This document shows positions 25,550 through 34,434 of a DNA stretch of 64,000 bases, piece by piece; the stretch's first letter is position 1, and every line of letters starts with the position of its first letter. Source of the stretch: JBCCEJ01 sp039030335 (GTDB lineage Bacteria > Pseudomonadota > Gammaproteobacteria > HK1); contig JBCCEJ010000014.1 of assembly GCA_039030335.1 (NCBI GenBank), positions 1 through 64,000 on the forward strand. The letters are read 5' to 3'. Made by a program: the position numbers and the translations under genes. The notes under the pieces are model-generated. The model saw only the letters and a list, made by a program, of their open reading frames with translations, was not told the origin of the DNA and made no database searches.

Positions 25550-27619
25550 TCATTGGAGTTCGCCGCCGTCGTCCGCGCCGGCAGCCCCCGGGACCGCGAC
25601 GAGCAGATCGAGCACTGCCCGACTGAGTTCGGTCGAGTCGAGCGGCTTTCGAACCGCCCGGTCGTTGGCAGTTCGCTCGGGCCCGAGCGCGTCCAGCTGA
25701 TCGTGATAGCCGGTGCAAAGCACGATCGGAAGGTCCGGGCGGCGCGCGCGCACGGTCCCGGCCAGTTCGAGGCCCGACAGACCAGGCATGGTTTGATCGG
25801 TCAACAACAGGTCGGGTTCATCCGGCGACTGTTCGAATACCGCGAGCGCTTCACGCGGGTCCATGAAGGTCCGCACGACGTAGCCCTCGGCCCTGAACAG
25901 CGTTGCGAGAAAACGGCATATCTGCATTTCATCATCGACGATCCAGATCCGACGCCCCAGTGCGTCCGAGCGAAAATGCGCTTGCCGGAATATCTCGGTA
26001 CCGGAGGCCGCGGCGGGTATGGAAGCAGCGATGGGTAGCAACAAACCCACCCGCGTGCCCCGTTCGGCCGACGTCTCGACCTGCACGTGTCCACCGCGCT
26101 CATGGACGATTCCGTGCACTACAGAAAGCCCCATGCCGGTGCCCTCCGACATCGGTTTGGTCGTGTAGAACGGGTCGAACATACGCGCTGCAACATTTGA
26201 CTGCATACCGGTGCCGGTATCGCTGACTTCCACCGATGCAAACGCACCGACGACGGCGGCCCCGCATGAACTGCAAACCGACCTCTGGTTGTCGACACGC
26301 TTCAAGCCGATACGAATCTCACCGGTCGAGTCCATCGCATCGCGTGCATTGATGCAGAGATTCAACAACAGTTGATGCAATTCGGCAGGACTGAGCGCCA
26401 TCGCCAGATCAGGATCCTCGGCGTGAAATTCGATGTTCATGCCGGCCGATAGAATCGGTTGCAGCAGCGATACGACTTCCTCGATCGCGGCCGCGCCGGC
26501 ATGGCTCACCTCAGGGTCGGGGTTCTCCCGGCTGAACGTCAGCAACTGCGCCACCAGATCGCGCGCGCGCAGCCCGGCCCGGCGAATCTCCTGCAGGTGT
26601 TCCGTAACGTCGTCAGCAGAGCCCATCTCGAGCAGTGCGAGGTCGGCAAAGCCGAGCACGATCGCGAGAATATTGTTGAAATCGTGCGCGATGCCACCGG
26701 CGAGCTGACCGATGGCCTCCATCTTGTGTGCCTGGCGGAGCCGTGCCTCCAGGGCTTCTTTTTCCTGGGTGGCGTGCCTGCGTTCGGTGGTATCCAAGAA
26801 CGTCACGACGAAGCCGACGATACGTTCGTCCTGCCGCACCGGATGGGCGCGGTAACTGGCCGGGAAGATGGAGCCGTCGCGCCGCATCATGAAAGTCTCT
26901 TCCTGGTGCATGGCACGACCTGCTTTCAGATCGTCCAGTCGGCTGGCGCTGCCATCGGGCGGCGCCGTGTCGACGTGCACTCGCTCGAACATCGGCAGTC
27001 CGCGCAGTTGCAGCTCACTGTCGAAGCCGAGCATCTCCACGCAGGAACGGTTTGCGAACGTACACCGCCCGTCCGTGTCGAGCCCGTAGACCCCCTCGGC
27101 GAGCGATTCGAGCAGCAGGTTGTGCTGCTTGCGCAGTTCCCGCTCCGCACGGCGCAGGTCGGTGATATCGGTACGAATGCTGACGAGCCCGCCCGACGGT
27201 GTGTTGTGTTCGGACAGCCGAACCGTCCGCCCGTCTTCAAAATCCTGCTCCACCGATGCAGAAGGCCGTCGGCGCTCGGCCAGACGATTGTTGAGCCATT
27301 CTTCTTCGCGACCACGAACCGACTCGAAAAAGCCGTGTTTGAGCTGCGCTTCGAGCAGGGTCCGATAGCTGACGCCCGGGCGAATCAGTTCCCGGATGGA
27401 CGGAAACAGATCCCGGTGTTTGCCATTGAAGGCGAGTACCCGGTCGTCGCGGTCATACAGGACGAAGCCTTCGGAGATCGCTTCCAGGGCCTCTTCGAGC
27501 AGCGCGAGCTTGTCTTTCAGAGCCTCCGCCGAGGTGCCCTCTGCAGATGCACCCCACGACACGCGCGCGCCCGCCGGCGCGTCGGACGAATCTGGGTCGC
27601 TGTCGAAGCCGTTCGCCAT
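25550..27619 (-). CDS. Hybrid sensor histidine kinase with two PAS domains and C-terminal receiver
   Basis: A 689-aa cytosolic kinase with no membrane segment. Order: PAS-7 type domain (about 40-155), second PAS (about 165-280), HisKA dimerisation domain with His312 in GGIAHDFNNI, HATPase with N-box LLLNLCINARDAM (417-429) and glycine-rich DTGTG and GTGMGLS boxes, and a receiver (557-670) with phospho-acceptor Asp608 and Lys658. A CSSCG pair (C449, C452) is inserted between two HATPase strands, a possible redox or zinc switch. No separate DNA-binding response regulator is adjacent, so its output partner is elsewhere. The start at 27619 excludes an arginine/cysteine-rich extension. Confidence 0.9.
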   Translation of the reverse strand: MANGFDSDPDSSDAPAGARVSWGASAEGTSAEALKDKLALLEEALEAISEGFVLYDRDDRVLAFNGKHRDLFPSIRELIRPGVSYRTLLEAQLKHGFFESVRGREEEWLNNRLAERRRPSASVEQDFEDGRTVRLSEHNTPSGGLVSIRTDITDLRRAERELRKQHNLLLESLAEGVYGLDTDGRCTFANRSCVEMLGFDSELQLRGLPMFERVHVDTAPPDGSASRLDDLKAGRAMHQEETFMMRRDGSIFPASYRAHPVRQDERIVGFVVTFLDTTERRHATQEKEALEARLRQAHKMEAIGQLAGGIAHDFNNILAIVLGFADLALLEMGSADDVTEHLQEIRRAGLRARDLVAQLLTFSRENPDPEVSHAGAAAIEEVVSLLQPILSAGMNIEFHAEDPDLAMALSPAELHQLLLNLCINARDAMDSTGEIRIGLKRVDNQRSVCSSCGAAVVGAFASVEVSDTGTGMQSNVAARMFDPFYTTKPMSEGTGMGLSVVHGIVHERGGHVQVETSAERGTRVGLLLPIAASIPAAASGTEIFRQAHFRSDALGRRIWIVDDEMQICRFLATLFRAEGYVVRTFMDPREALAVFEQSPDEPDLLLTDQTMPGLSGLELAGTVRARRPDLPIVLCTGYHDQLDALGPERTANDRAVRKPLDSTELSRAVLDLLVAVPGAAGADDGGELQ

Positions 27620-27730
27620 CAGTGCAGCCGGGGTGCGCGTCGCGGTAACTCGGTGGCAGCATAGCGCACGGGCAATGCCCCGACACGGCGTGTGCACCGG
27701 TCGCTACACAACCACGAGGAGGATGAGCAC

Positions 27731-28525
27731 ATGGGAATATTGAACGGCCAGATTGCCGTCGTAACGGGGGCCGGTTCGGGTCTGGGGGCGGCGATCGCCG
27801 CGCGGCTGGCCCGTGACGGCGCTGCCATCGCCGTCATGGATCTGAACGGCGACAGTGCGACCGCCATCGCGTCGGAGATCGAAGGAGCCGGAGGCCGGGC
27901 CATGGCCGTCGCGGTAGACGTCAGCGATGCCGCCGCCCTGGATGCCGCCGTGGATACCGCAACCGCAGCACTGGGTCCTCTCGAGATCATGGTCAACAAC
28001 GCCGGCATTCTGGACGGCTACCAGGATGTGGACGAAATTGACCTTTCAACCTGGCAGCGCGTGTTGGACATCAATCTGTCGGGCGTGTTCCTCGGCTGCA
28101 AGCGGGCCCTGCAAGACATGCTGCCGGCCGGCCGCGGGCGCATCATCAACATGGCCTCCATCGCGGGCCTGAACGGCACTGGCGGTGGCGCCGCCTACAT
28201 CGCCGCCAAACACGGCGTCGTCGGGCTCACACGTCAGATGGCCGTGGTCTACGGCGCGCGCGGCATCACCACCAACTGCGTCTGCCCGGGAGTGATCCCG
28301 ACCAACCTGCGTCAGAACACGCAGGGCGTACTCGGTGACTGGGTGTCGAACATGGCGGCGAGGGGAATCGGCCTGACCGACGAACAGATCGAGCGCAACG
28401 TTCCGGCTGGCGTGCGCGGAAGCGCCGAAGACATCGCGAACGCCGTCGCGTTCCTTGCGAGCGCCGATGCGAGCTATGTGAATGGCCATTCACTGGTAGT
28501 AGACGGAGGTTTGCGCGCGAAGTAG
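27731..28525 (+). CDS. SDR family NAD(P)-dependent oxidoreductase
   Basis: A 264-aa classical SDR: TGAGSGLG at 12-19, an acidic residue after strand 2 (VMDLNG) that favours NAD(H), NNAG near 90, and an intact Ser / YIAAK catalytic set. The C-terminal VDGGLRAK is the usual end. The ATG is fixed by a strong GAGGAGG site (27716-27722). It is divergent from the histidine kinase, with only about 110 bases between their starts, and convergent with the CoA transferase. The role is probably a hydroxyacyl or alcohol dehydrogenase in a degradation pathway. Confidence 0.88.
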   Translation: MGILNGQIAVVTGAGSGLGAAIAARLARDGAAIAVMDLNGDSATAIASEIEGAGGRAMAVAVDVSDAAALDAAVDTATAALGPLEIMVNNAGILDGYQDVDEIDLSTWQRVLDINLSGVFLGCKRALQDMLPAGRGRIINMASIAGLNGTGGGAAYIAAKHGVVGLTRQMAVVYGARGITTNCVCPGVIPTNLRQNTQGVLGDWVSNMAARGIGLTDEQIERNVPAGVRGSAEDIANAVAFLASADASYVNGHSLVVDGGLRAK

Positions 28526-28555
28526 TCGTGCACCCGGGGGCGCGCGCAGGTAGGG

Positions 28556-29689
28556 CTAGTCATCGTTCAGCAACGCGGAGTCTGCTCCCAGTGCGGGAGC
28601 AGGCGCCGCGTATGCGGGACGCTCACCATCGATGCCAAGTGGCAGGCCAAGCACCTCGAAGCCGGTGCCGGGGCGCTGCTGTACGGCACCCATGGCGGCC
28701 GTTTGCGGATGGCCGGCAACCTCGGCGAGATCCTGCAGCGGCGCGCACGGAACGTTAGCGGCATTCAGGCGCTCGACCCAATGGGCACGAGACTCGCCGC
28801 GCATGGCATCGTCCAGCACCTCACGCAGCGCCTCGCGATGCTGGTAGCGCGCGTTGCTGCTCGCGAACCGCGGATCGCCAGCGAGTCCGGCAACGTCGAG
28901 CGCGACGCACATCCGGGTGAACTGCGCGTTGGTGCCAACCACGATCATGACGATGCCGTCACACGCCTGGAAGCCACCGTTCGGTGCGATCAAAGGTCCG
29001 GTCAGGCCACTGCGTCCGGGCGGCGCCCCGGTGACCTGCATGGTCGCGAAATTCAGACTCTGCCAGGCGAGACTCGACTCGAACAGGCTCGTGTCCACGG
29101 TCCCGCCAACGTCCGTCCCCGCTCTTCGCACCAGCAGCCCGAGAATGCCGATAGCGGCCCACATACCGGTCGATAGATCCATGATCGGCGCACCCACCCG
29201 GACCGGGTCGCGGTCAGCCTCACCAGTACCTGCAATCAACCCGGAAAAGGCTTGCATCAACGGATCGTATCCTGGTGAATCGGCGAGCGGACCGCGGCGA
29301 CCGAACGCGCCAAGATTGCAGTAGACGAGCCGCGCGTTAGCGGCGCGCAACGTGGTTTCATCCAGTTCGAACCGGTCGACTACTCCGGGGCGCAGGTTTT
29401 GCAGGACGACATCGGCGCCCGCGTCGATGAACCGGCGGAGCGCAGCCATCTGGCCGGCGTCGGAAAAGTCCACGGCCACTGACTTCTTGCCGCGGTTGAA
29501 GGTCTCGAAAGCCGCCGTCTGACCGTCGACGAACGGCGCGCCCCACGTGCGCATCGCGTCGCCGCCGACCGGTGGTTCCACCTTGATCACCTCGGCACCG
29601 AGCTGCGCCAGGATCAACGCTGCGAACGGCCCGGCAATGCTGGAACCCAACTCCACCACCCGGATACCGGCAAGCGGTGCAATGTGCAT
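28556..29689 (-). CDS. CaiB/BaiF (family III) CoA transferase
   Basis: A 377-aa class III acyl-CoA transferase, moving CoA between carboxylic acids through an enzyme-bound anhydride. The N-terminal GIRVVELGSSIAGPFAALILAQLGAEVIKVEPP is typical, and the catalytic Asp lies in the RVGAPIMDLSTG region. The C-terminal fold ends normally and length is standard. GGGAG lies 8 bases before the ATG. It sits alone between the SDR and the NHL-repeat protein, on the opposite strand to both. The substrate pair is unknown, but it can activate an acid without ATP. Confidence 0.9.
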   Translation of the reverse strand: MHIAPLAGIRVVELGSSIAGPFAALILAQLGAEVIKVEPPVGGDAMRTWGAPFVDGQTAAFETFNRGKKSVAVDFSDAGQMAALRRFIDAGADVVLQNLRPGVVDRFELDETTLRAANARLVYCNLGAFGRRGPLADSPGYDPLMQAFSGLIAGTGEADRDPVRVGAPIMDLSTGMWAAIGILGLLVRRAGTDVGGTVDTSLFESSLAWQSLNFATMQVTGAPPGRSGLTGPLIAPNGGFQACDGIVMIVVGTNAQFTRMCVALDVAGLAGDPRFASSNARYQHREALREVLDDAMRGESRAHWVERLNAANVPCAPLQDLAEVAGHPQTAAMGAVQQRPGTGFEVLGLPLGIDGERPAYAAPAPALGADSALLNDD

Positions 29690-29856
29690 GACTCATTCTC
29701 CCGCGAACGAACTGCAATTAGGGCCACGCGCCCCGGACAGGCGGCACGCGACTCGTGCTTCACCTGGCCACGCCGTCGAATCCCCCGGCGTTACTGTGCA
29801 CAATGATGCGGCCGAGCAGCAACGCGCACGGCTGCTGCAACGATGGGAGAAGCGAG

Positions 29857-30840
29857 ATGTCGGTCGTACTGGGTACCGGGGAGTGGCGCTACCGCGTCGT
29901 CGAAGACTGGGCCGAAGTACCGGAGGGCTGGCAGTTCATGGACGTAGCCGCGGTGGCGGTAGACAGCAAGGACCAGGTCTACGTGTTCAACCGGGGCGAG
30001 CATCCAATGATGGTGTTCGACCGCGACGGACGCTTTCTGCGCTCATTCGGCGAAGAGCTGTTCACCCGCGCCCATGGCCTGCACATCGGGCCGGACGACC
30101 TGCTCTACTGCACCGACGACGGTGATCACACGGTGCGCAAGATGACGCCGGAGGGCAAACTGCTAATGCAGATCGGCGTACCAGGCGAGCCGGCGCCGTT
30201 CATGAGTAATCTGCCATTCCACCGCTGCACGCATACGGCGCTGGCGCAGGACGGCCACATCTTCGTATCCGACGGTTACGGCAACGCCTGCGTGCACAAG
30301 TACGCACCCGATGGTAGACACGTCATGACCTTCGGGGAGCCGGGTACGGACCCTGGACAGTTCAACCTCGTACACAACATCGTCGCCGACGATGCGGGCT
30401 GGATTTACGTCGCGGACCGCGAAAATCATCGGGTGCAGGTGTTCGACACGCAGGGCCGTTACGAAGCGCAGTGGACCAACATGCACCGCCCGAGCGGACT
30501 GTATATGCAGCGCGGCCCGTGCCCGCACTGCGTCATCGGGGAACTCGGCCCGGGAATGCCCGTAAACCGGCAGTATCTGAACATCGGTCCGCGACTCAGC
30601 ATCATGACGGCCGAGGGCGAAGTCGTCGCGCGCCTCGGCGGCGAACACGGCCCGGGGCAGGAGCCCGGCAAGTTCCTCGCGCCGCACGGCCTGGCGATGG
30701 ACTCGCGCGGGGCGATCTACGTCGGCGAAGTGTCGTACACCAACTGGCCGTCGAGCTTCGGCGACGCCCCGCGTCCAAAGGTACTGCGGACGCTGCAAAA
30801 GCTCGAACCCGTGCAAAATGATGCACCGGTGGCCGCCTGA
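29857..30840 (+). CDS. NHL-repeat beta-propeller protein
   Basis: A 327-aa protein made of NHL-type repeats, each with a pattern like VAVDSKDQVYVFNR, H.V..F...G and VYVADRENHRVQVFD. About five to six blades are visible, suggesting a six-bladed propeller. Relatives include SMP-30/lactonase-like hydrolases and peptidyl-alpha-hydroxyglycine alpha-amidating lyase-like proteins; neither activity can be assigned. There is no signal peptide from the ATG at 29857, which has GGGAGA 7 bases upstream. It is followed by a beta-hydroxyacid dehydrogenase and a phosphotransferase in a likely operon. Confidence 0.82.
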   Translation: MSVVLGTGEWRYRVVEDWAEVPEGWQFMDVAAVAVDSKDQVYVFNRGEHPMMVFDRDGRFLRSFGEELFTRAHGLHIGPDDLLYCTDDGDHTVRKMTPEGKLLMQIGVPGEPAPFMSNLPFHRCTHTALAQDGHIFVSDGYGNACVHKYAPDGRHVMTFGEPGTDPGQFNLVHNIVADDAGWIYVADRENHRVQVFDTQGRYEAQWTNMHRPSGLYMQRGPCPHCVIGELGPGMPVNRQYLNIGPRLSIMTAEGEVVARLGGEHGPGQEPGKFLAPHGLAMDSRGAIYVGEVSYTNWPSSFGDAPRPKVLRTLQKLEPVQNDAPVAA

Positions 30841-30879
30841 GCGGGCACCGTGCACACAATGGGAACCGGAACGTAGCAA

Positions 30880-31779
30880 ATGAGTGCAACCAGCAGACCG
30901 ACCATCGGCTTTGTCGGGGTTGGGGACATGGGCGGGCCAATGGCCTGCAACCTCGTGAAAGCAGGCTTCGAGGTCATCGTATTCGACATCGACACGAGCC
31001 GTAGCGCAGCCGTCACGGCGGCCGGCGCGGCGCTGGCGCAAGACGCAACAGACGTCGCCAACCGTGCAGCGGTCGTATTCGCATGCCTCAACAGCGTCGA
31101 AGGCATGCGCAGCGTCGCCGCCGCTGTAAGCCGCGGGAGCGCCGTGCGGGTCTACGCCGATCTATCGACCGCCGGACCCAGTCTCGCCGAAGCGCTCCGC
31201 GACCACTTCAACGGCACCAGCATCCGCATGCTCGATGCGCCGATCAGCGGTCAGATCGAACGGGCCGTCGACGCAACGCTCGCCATCATGGTCTCCGGTT
31301 CGCGCGAGGCATTCGAGTTCGCCAAACCGGCGTTCGACGCGATGGGGCAACACGTGTTCTATCTCGGCGATGTGGCCGGCGGGGGCCAGATGATGAAAGT
31401 CGCCAACAATCTGATCAACAACGTCCAGGCGATCGCGACCAGCGAAGCGATATTGATGGGCATGAAGTTCGGTCTGGACCCGGAGCAGATGTTCGCGGTG
31501 TTGAACGTCAGTACCGGCCGCAACAGTCAGACCGAGGGTAACCTCAAGAACGCCGTGTTGAACGACAACTTCGCTCTGGGCGCAGATCTGAGCATTTCCC
31601 AAAAGGACATCAGCCTCGCCGTCGCCGAAGCTGAACGGGCCGGTGTTCACCTGCCCACCGGCCGCGCCGCGGCCGAGCTGATCGCGGATGCCTACGCGCA
31701 CGGGCCGGCGGGTCAGCGCAGTTCCGCCATCTTCAAACACGTCGCGCGCAAGAGCGGCGTAGAGGTCAAGTCATCATGA
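30880..31779 (+). CDS. NAD(P)-dependent beta-hydroxyacid dehydrogenase (3-hydroxyisobutyrate dehydrogenase family)
   Basis: A 299-aa member of the 3-HIBADH / tartronate semialdehyde reductase family. The N-terminal Rossmann motif is GFVGVGDMGGPMA; the substrate loop is DAPISGQIERAVDATLAIMVSG; the catalytic Lys is in GGGQMMKVANNLINN. The normally conserved SGG after DAP reads SGQ, a small departure. It would oxidise a beta-hydroxyacid to a semialdehyde. The gene follows the NHL protein by about 40 bases and overlaps the phosphotransferase by four bases, so all three appear co-transcribed. Confidence 0.88.
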   Translation: MSATSRPTIGFVGVGDMGGPMACNLVKAGFEVIVFDIDTSRSAAVTAAGAALAQDATDVANRAAVVFACLNSVEGMRSVAAAVSRGSAVRVYADLSTAGPSLAEALRDHFNGTSIRMLDAPISGQIERAVDATLAIMVSGSREAFEFAKPAFDAMGQHVFYLGDVAGGGQMMKVANNLINNVQAIATSEAILMGMKFGLDPEQMFAVLNVSTGRNSQTEGNLKNAVLNDNFALGADLSISQKDISLAVAEAERAGVHLPTGRAAAELIADAYAHGPAGQRSSAIFKHVARKSGVEVKSS

Positions 31780-32825
31780 GCGAGCACGATGAAAGTCAGG
31801 GTCCGGAGGGCTACGACGTCGCCGCCGTCGAACGCTGGGTCGGCGCGAATGTCGACGGGTTGTCGCCGCCGTTCGCCTGGCATCGCCTGGAAGGCGGGCA
31901 TTCGAACCTGACCTACCAGCTGACGGACAACACCGGCCGTCTCGCTGTGATCCGACGGCCGCCGCAGGGTGAACTGCTGCCGAAAGCGCACGATATGAGC
32001 CGCGAGTGGGCGATCATCTCGGCGTTGGGCCCAACAGACGTGCCGGTCGCGGAAGCGTTTGGTTTCTGTGAAAGCCCGGACGTCACGGGCGCTTGGTTTT
32101 ACGTCATGGGGCACGTGGACGGGCGGCCACTCTACAGCGCCGAAGATGCGCAAAGCTGGGTGCCGCTCGAGCAGCGCAAACACCTCGGCGAGTCATTTAT
32201 CGATGTTCTGGCCGCACTTCACTCGATCGATCCTGACGATGTCGGTCTGGGCGGACTCGGTAAGAAGGAGGGCTACGTCGCGCGGCAGCTGCGCACCTGG
32301 TACCGATCGTGGACCTCGTCGGCGGAGCCGGCCAACCACGACGACGAACGCGTCCATGAGCTGCAGCATCAACTGAGCGAGCAGATGCCGGCGCAGGGCC
32401 CGGCCCGCGTCGTGCACGGTGACTACGGCTTGCACAACGTATTGATCGACACGAGTTCGACGGTCGCGGCCGTCGTCGACTGGGAGATCTCAACGCTCGG
32501 CGATCCCCTGGCCGATCTGGCCTATGCGCTGAACCAGTGGGCCGAGCCGGACGATGACCTGCCGGTACGTGACGACGCCCCCACCTCGATCGAAGGCTTT
32601 CATACCCGCGCTGACCTGATCGATCGGTATGCGCGCGCCACCGGGCGCGATCTGAGCCGACTCAACTACTACACGGCCTTCAACTGGTGGAAGAGTGCGT
32701 GCATTGTGCACGGCGTTTACGCACGCTATTGCGAAGGCAAGAAGAGTACCGAAGGTGTCGACCTGGAAGGCTTGCGCGAGCGCATCGGACGCTACCTGAC
32801 GCTGTCGGCCAGAGCGCTCGGCTGA
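31776..32825 (+). CDS. APH-family phosphotransferase (ACAD10-like)
   Basis: A 349-aa aminoglycoside-phosphotransferase-fold kinase. The catalytic loop VVHGDYGLHNVLID and the metal-binding VVDWEISTLGDP are intact. This subfamily sits beside acyl-CoA metabolism genes in many bacteria and is fused to acyl-CoA dehydrogenase in animal ACAD10/11, where it phosphorylates 4-hydroxyacyl-CoA so that it can be channelled to beta-oxidation. That role fits a window full of CoA ligases, dehydrogenases and hydratases, but is inferred. Its ATG overlaps the upstream dehydrogenase stop, and it converges on the FAD-linked oxidase with 7 bases between stops. Confidence 0.87.
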   Translation: MSEHDESQGPEGYDVAAVERWVGANVDGLSPPFAWHRLEGGHSNLTYQLTDNTGRLAVIRRPPQGELLPKAHDMSREWAIISALGPTDVPVAEAFGFCESPDVTGAWFYVMGHVDGRPLYSAEDAQSWVPLEQRKHLGESFIDVLAALHSIDPDDVGLGGLGKKEGYVARQLRTWYRSWTSSAEPANHDDERVHELQHQLSEQMPAQGPARVVHGDYGLHNVLIDTSSTVAAVVDWEISTLGDPLADLAYALNQWAEPDDDLPVRDDAPTSIEGFHTRADLIDRYARATGRDLSRLNYYTAFNWWKSACIVHGVYARYCEGKKSTEGVDLEGLRERIGRYLTLSARALG

Positions 32826-32832
32826 GCGTTAC

Positions 32833-34260
32833 TCAGCCGCCAAAGATCTTGCCGGGGTTCATGAGTCCTTCCGGGTCCACCGCCTGCTTGATCGTCTGCA
32901 TCAAGGCCAGTTTCGATGCCGGCGCATAGCGCGACAGCTCTTCGCGCTTCAGCGAACCGATGCCGTGTTCGGCGGAAAAGCTGCCGCCGTATTCGACAAC
33001 TTCTTCATCGAGCGCGTCTTTCATCCGCCCGGCATGCTGATTCCAGAGCTCTGGCGTCATGGCATCGGGTTTGTACACCGAGTAGTGGATGTTGCCGTCG
33101 CCGACGTGCCCGAACGCATTGAAGTCGAGGTCGGGCAGGATATCGTTCAAGCGCGCCATCGAAGAATCCAGAAACGCCGCAACGCGTGCCACCGGTACCG
33201 ACACGTCGCCACCGATACCCAACAGTCCTGACTTGCGCCGCGCCTCGGCCTGCTCTTCGCGCGGGCGCCACAGGGCCCGGCGCTGCGCCTCGCTCTCGGC
33301 GACCACGCCGTCGGTGACGAGACCGTCCTCCATCGCCGCCTCGACGATACGCTCAAGCTTGTCGCGGAGATCGTCGACGGTCGACGACGTCGCCATCTCC
33401 ATCAGCACATACCAGGGTGAGGGCTCCGACAGCGGGTCGAGGCAGCCTTCGATGTGTTCGAAGGCGAGATCGAGCGCGCGGCGTGGGATCAGCTCGAAGG
33501 CGAGGATCGCGTCACCAGACTGCTCCCGCGCCATGCCGAGCAGCTTGAGTGCGGCGTGCGGGTCGGGCACGGCGAGGAATGCGGTTTCGAGTACGCGTGG
33601 CAACGGCATCAGCCGAATTGCCGCCGCGGTGATGATCCCAAGCGTGCCTTCCGCACCGATGAATAGATGCTTCAGGTCGTAACCAGTGTTGTTCTTGCGC
33701 AGCGTGTTGAGGCCGTCGAACACGGTGCCGTCTGCCAGCACCACTTCCAGACCGAGCACCTGCTCACGCGCGTTACCGAATCGAATCGTCTGATTGCCGC
33801 CCGCGTTGGTCGAGAGCGTGCCGCCGATGGTGCTGCTTCCCTCCGACGCCAGCGACAGGGGGAACAGCCGCCCGGCATCAGCCGCGGTTTCCTGCACGCG
33901 CTGGATGACGCAGCCCGCTTCCGCGACGAGAGCGTAGTTGTCGGCATCGAGTTGCCGTACGCGATTCATACGCTCCATCGTCACGACGATCGTCGGTTTG
34001 ACCTCGGTCGGAATCGAACCGAGCACGAGGCCGGTGTTGCCGCCCTGGGGAACGAGCGCGACCCCGCGTTCCCGCGCGGCACGCACCAGGGCGACAACCG
34101 CCTCGGTGTTCGCGGGGCGGGCGACACCGATCGCCTCGCCGACACTGCCGCCGCGCCAGTCGGTACGGTACTTGAGCGTATCGTCCGGATCGGTGAGCCA
34201 CCCGCCCGGGCCCAGGATCGCTTCGAATTCTGTCCGTACCGCCTGCTCGTCGATGGCCAT
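32833..34260 (-). CDS. FAD-linked oxidase (D-2-hydroxyacid / D-lactate dehydrogenase family)
   Basis: A 475-aa VAO/PCMH-type flavoprotein. The FAD pocket shows VPQGGNTGLVLGS and STNAGG; the C-terminal FAD-oxidase domain has GHVGDGNIHYSV and SAEHGIGSLKR, the signature of glycolate oxidase GlcD, D-lactate and D-2-hydroxyglutarate dehydrogenases. It would oxidise a D-2-hydroxyacid to the 2-keto acid and pass electrons to the quinone pool or ETF. The ATG at 34260 is preferred over a GTG at 34278 because the GGGGGAG site lies correctly before the ATG and inside the longer version. It is divergent from the acyl-CoA ligase. Confidence 0.9.
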   Translation of the reverse strand: MAIDEQAVRTEFEAILGPGGWLTDPDDTLKYRTDWRGGSVGEAIGVARPANTEAVVALVRAARERGVALVPQGGNTGLVLGSIPTEVKPTIVVTMERMNRVRQLDADNYALVAEAGCVIQRVQETAADAGRLFPLSLASEGSSTIGGTLSTNAGGNQTIRFGNAREQVLGLEVVLADGTVFDGLNTLRKNNTGYDLKHLFIGAEGTLGIITAAAIRLMPLPRVLETAFLAVPDPHAALKLLGMAREQSGDAILAFELIPRRALDLAFEHIEGCLDPLSEPSPWYVLMEMATSSTVDDLRDKLERIVEAAMEDGLVTDGVVAESEAQRRALWRPREEQAEARRKSGLLGIGGDVSVPVARVAAFLDSSMARLNDILPDLDFNAFGHVGDGNIHYSVYKPDAMTPELWNQHAGRMKDALDEEVVEYGGSFSAEHGIGSLKREELSRYAPASKLALMQTIKQAVDPEGLMNPGKIFGG

Positions 34261-34307
34261 GCGCTGGCTCTCCCCCACAACTTCAACGCGAGCATTCTAA
34301 GCTACGC

Positions 34308-34333
34308 GGCGCGGCGGCTGCAGGCGCCGCGCC
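34308..34333. repeat. Inverted repeat in a divergent intergenic region
   Basis: Perfect 8-bp arms GGCGCGGC / GCCGCGCC with a 10-base loop, in the 174 bases between the divergent FAD-linked oxidase and acyl-CoA ligase. It could be a regulator site, but no neighbouring regulator gene supports this. Confidence 0.3.
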
Positions 34334-34434
34334 GTCTGCGGCTTGTCGCGGTGGAACGGCGAACGTCAGAATAGCCGGCTTCGACAACGTGACCGCCCGA
34401 ATCTGCCCCGGGCCGACCCTGAGATGCACAGACC

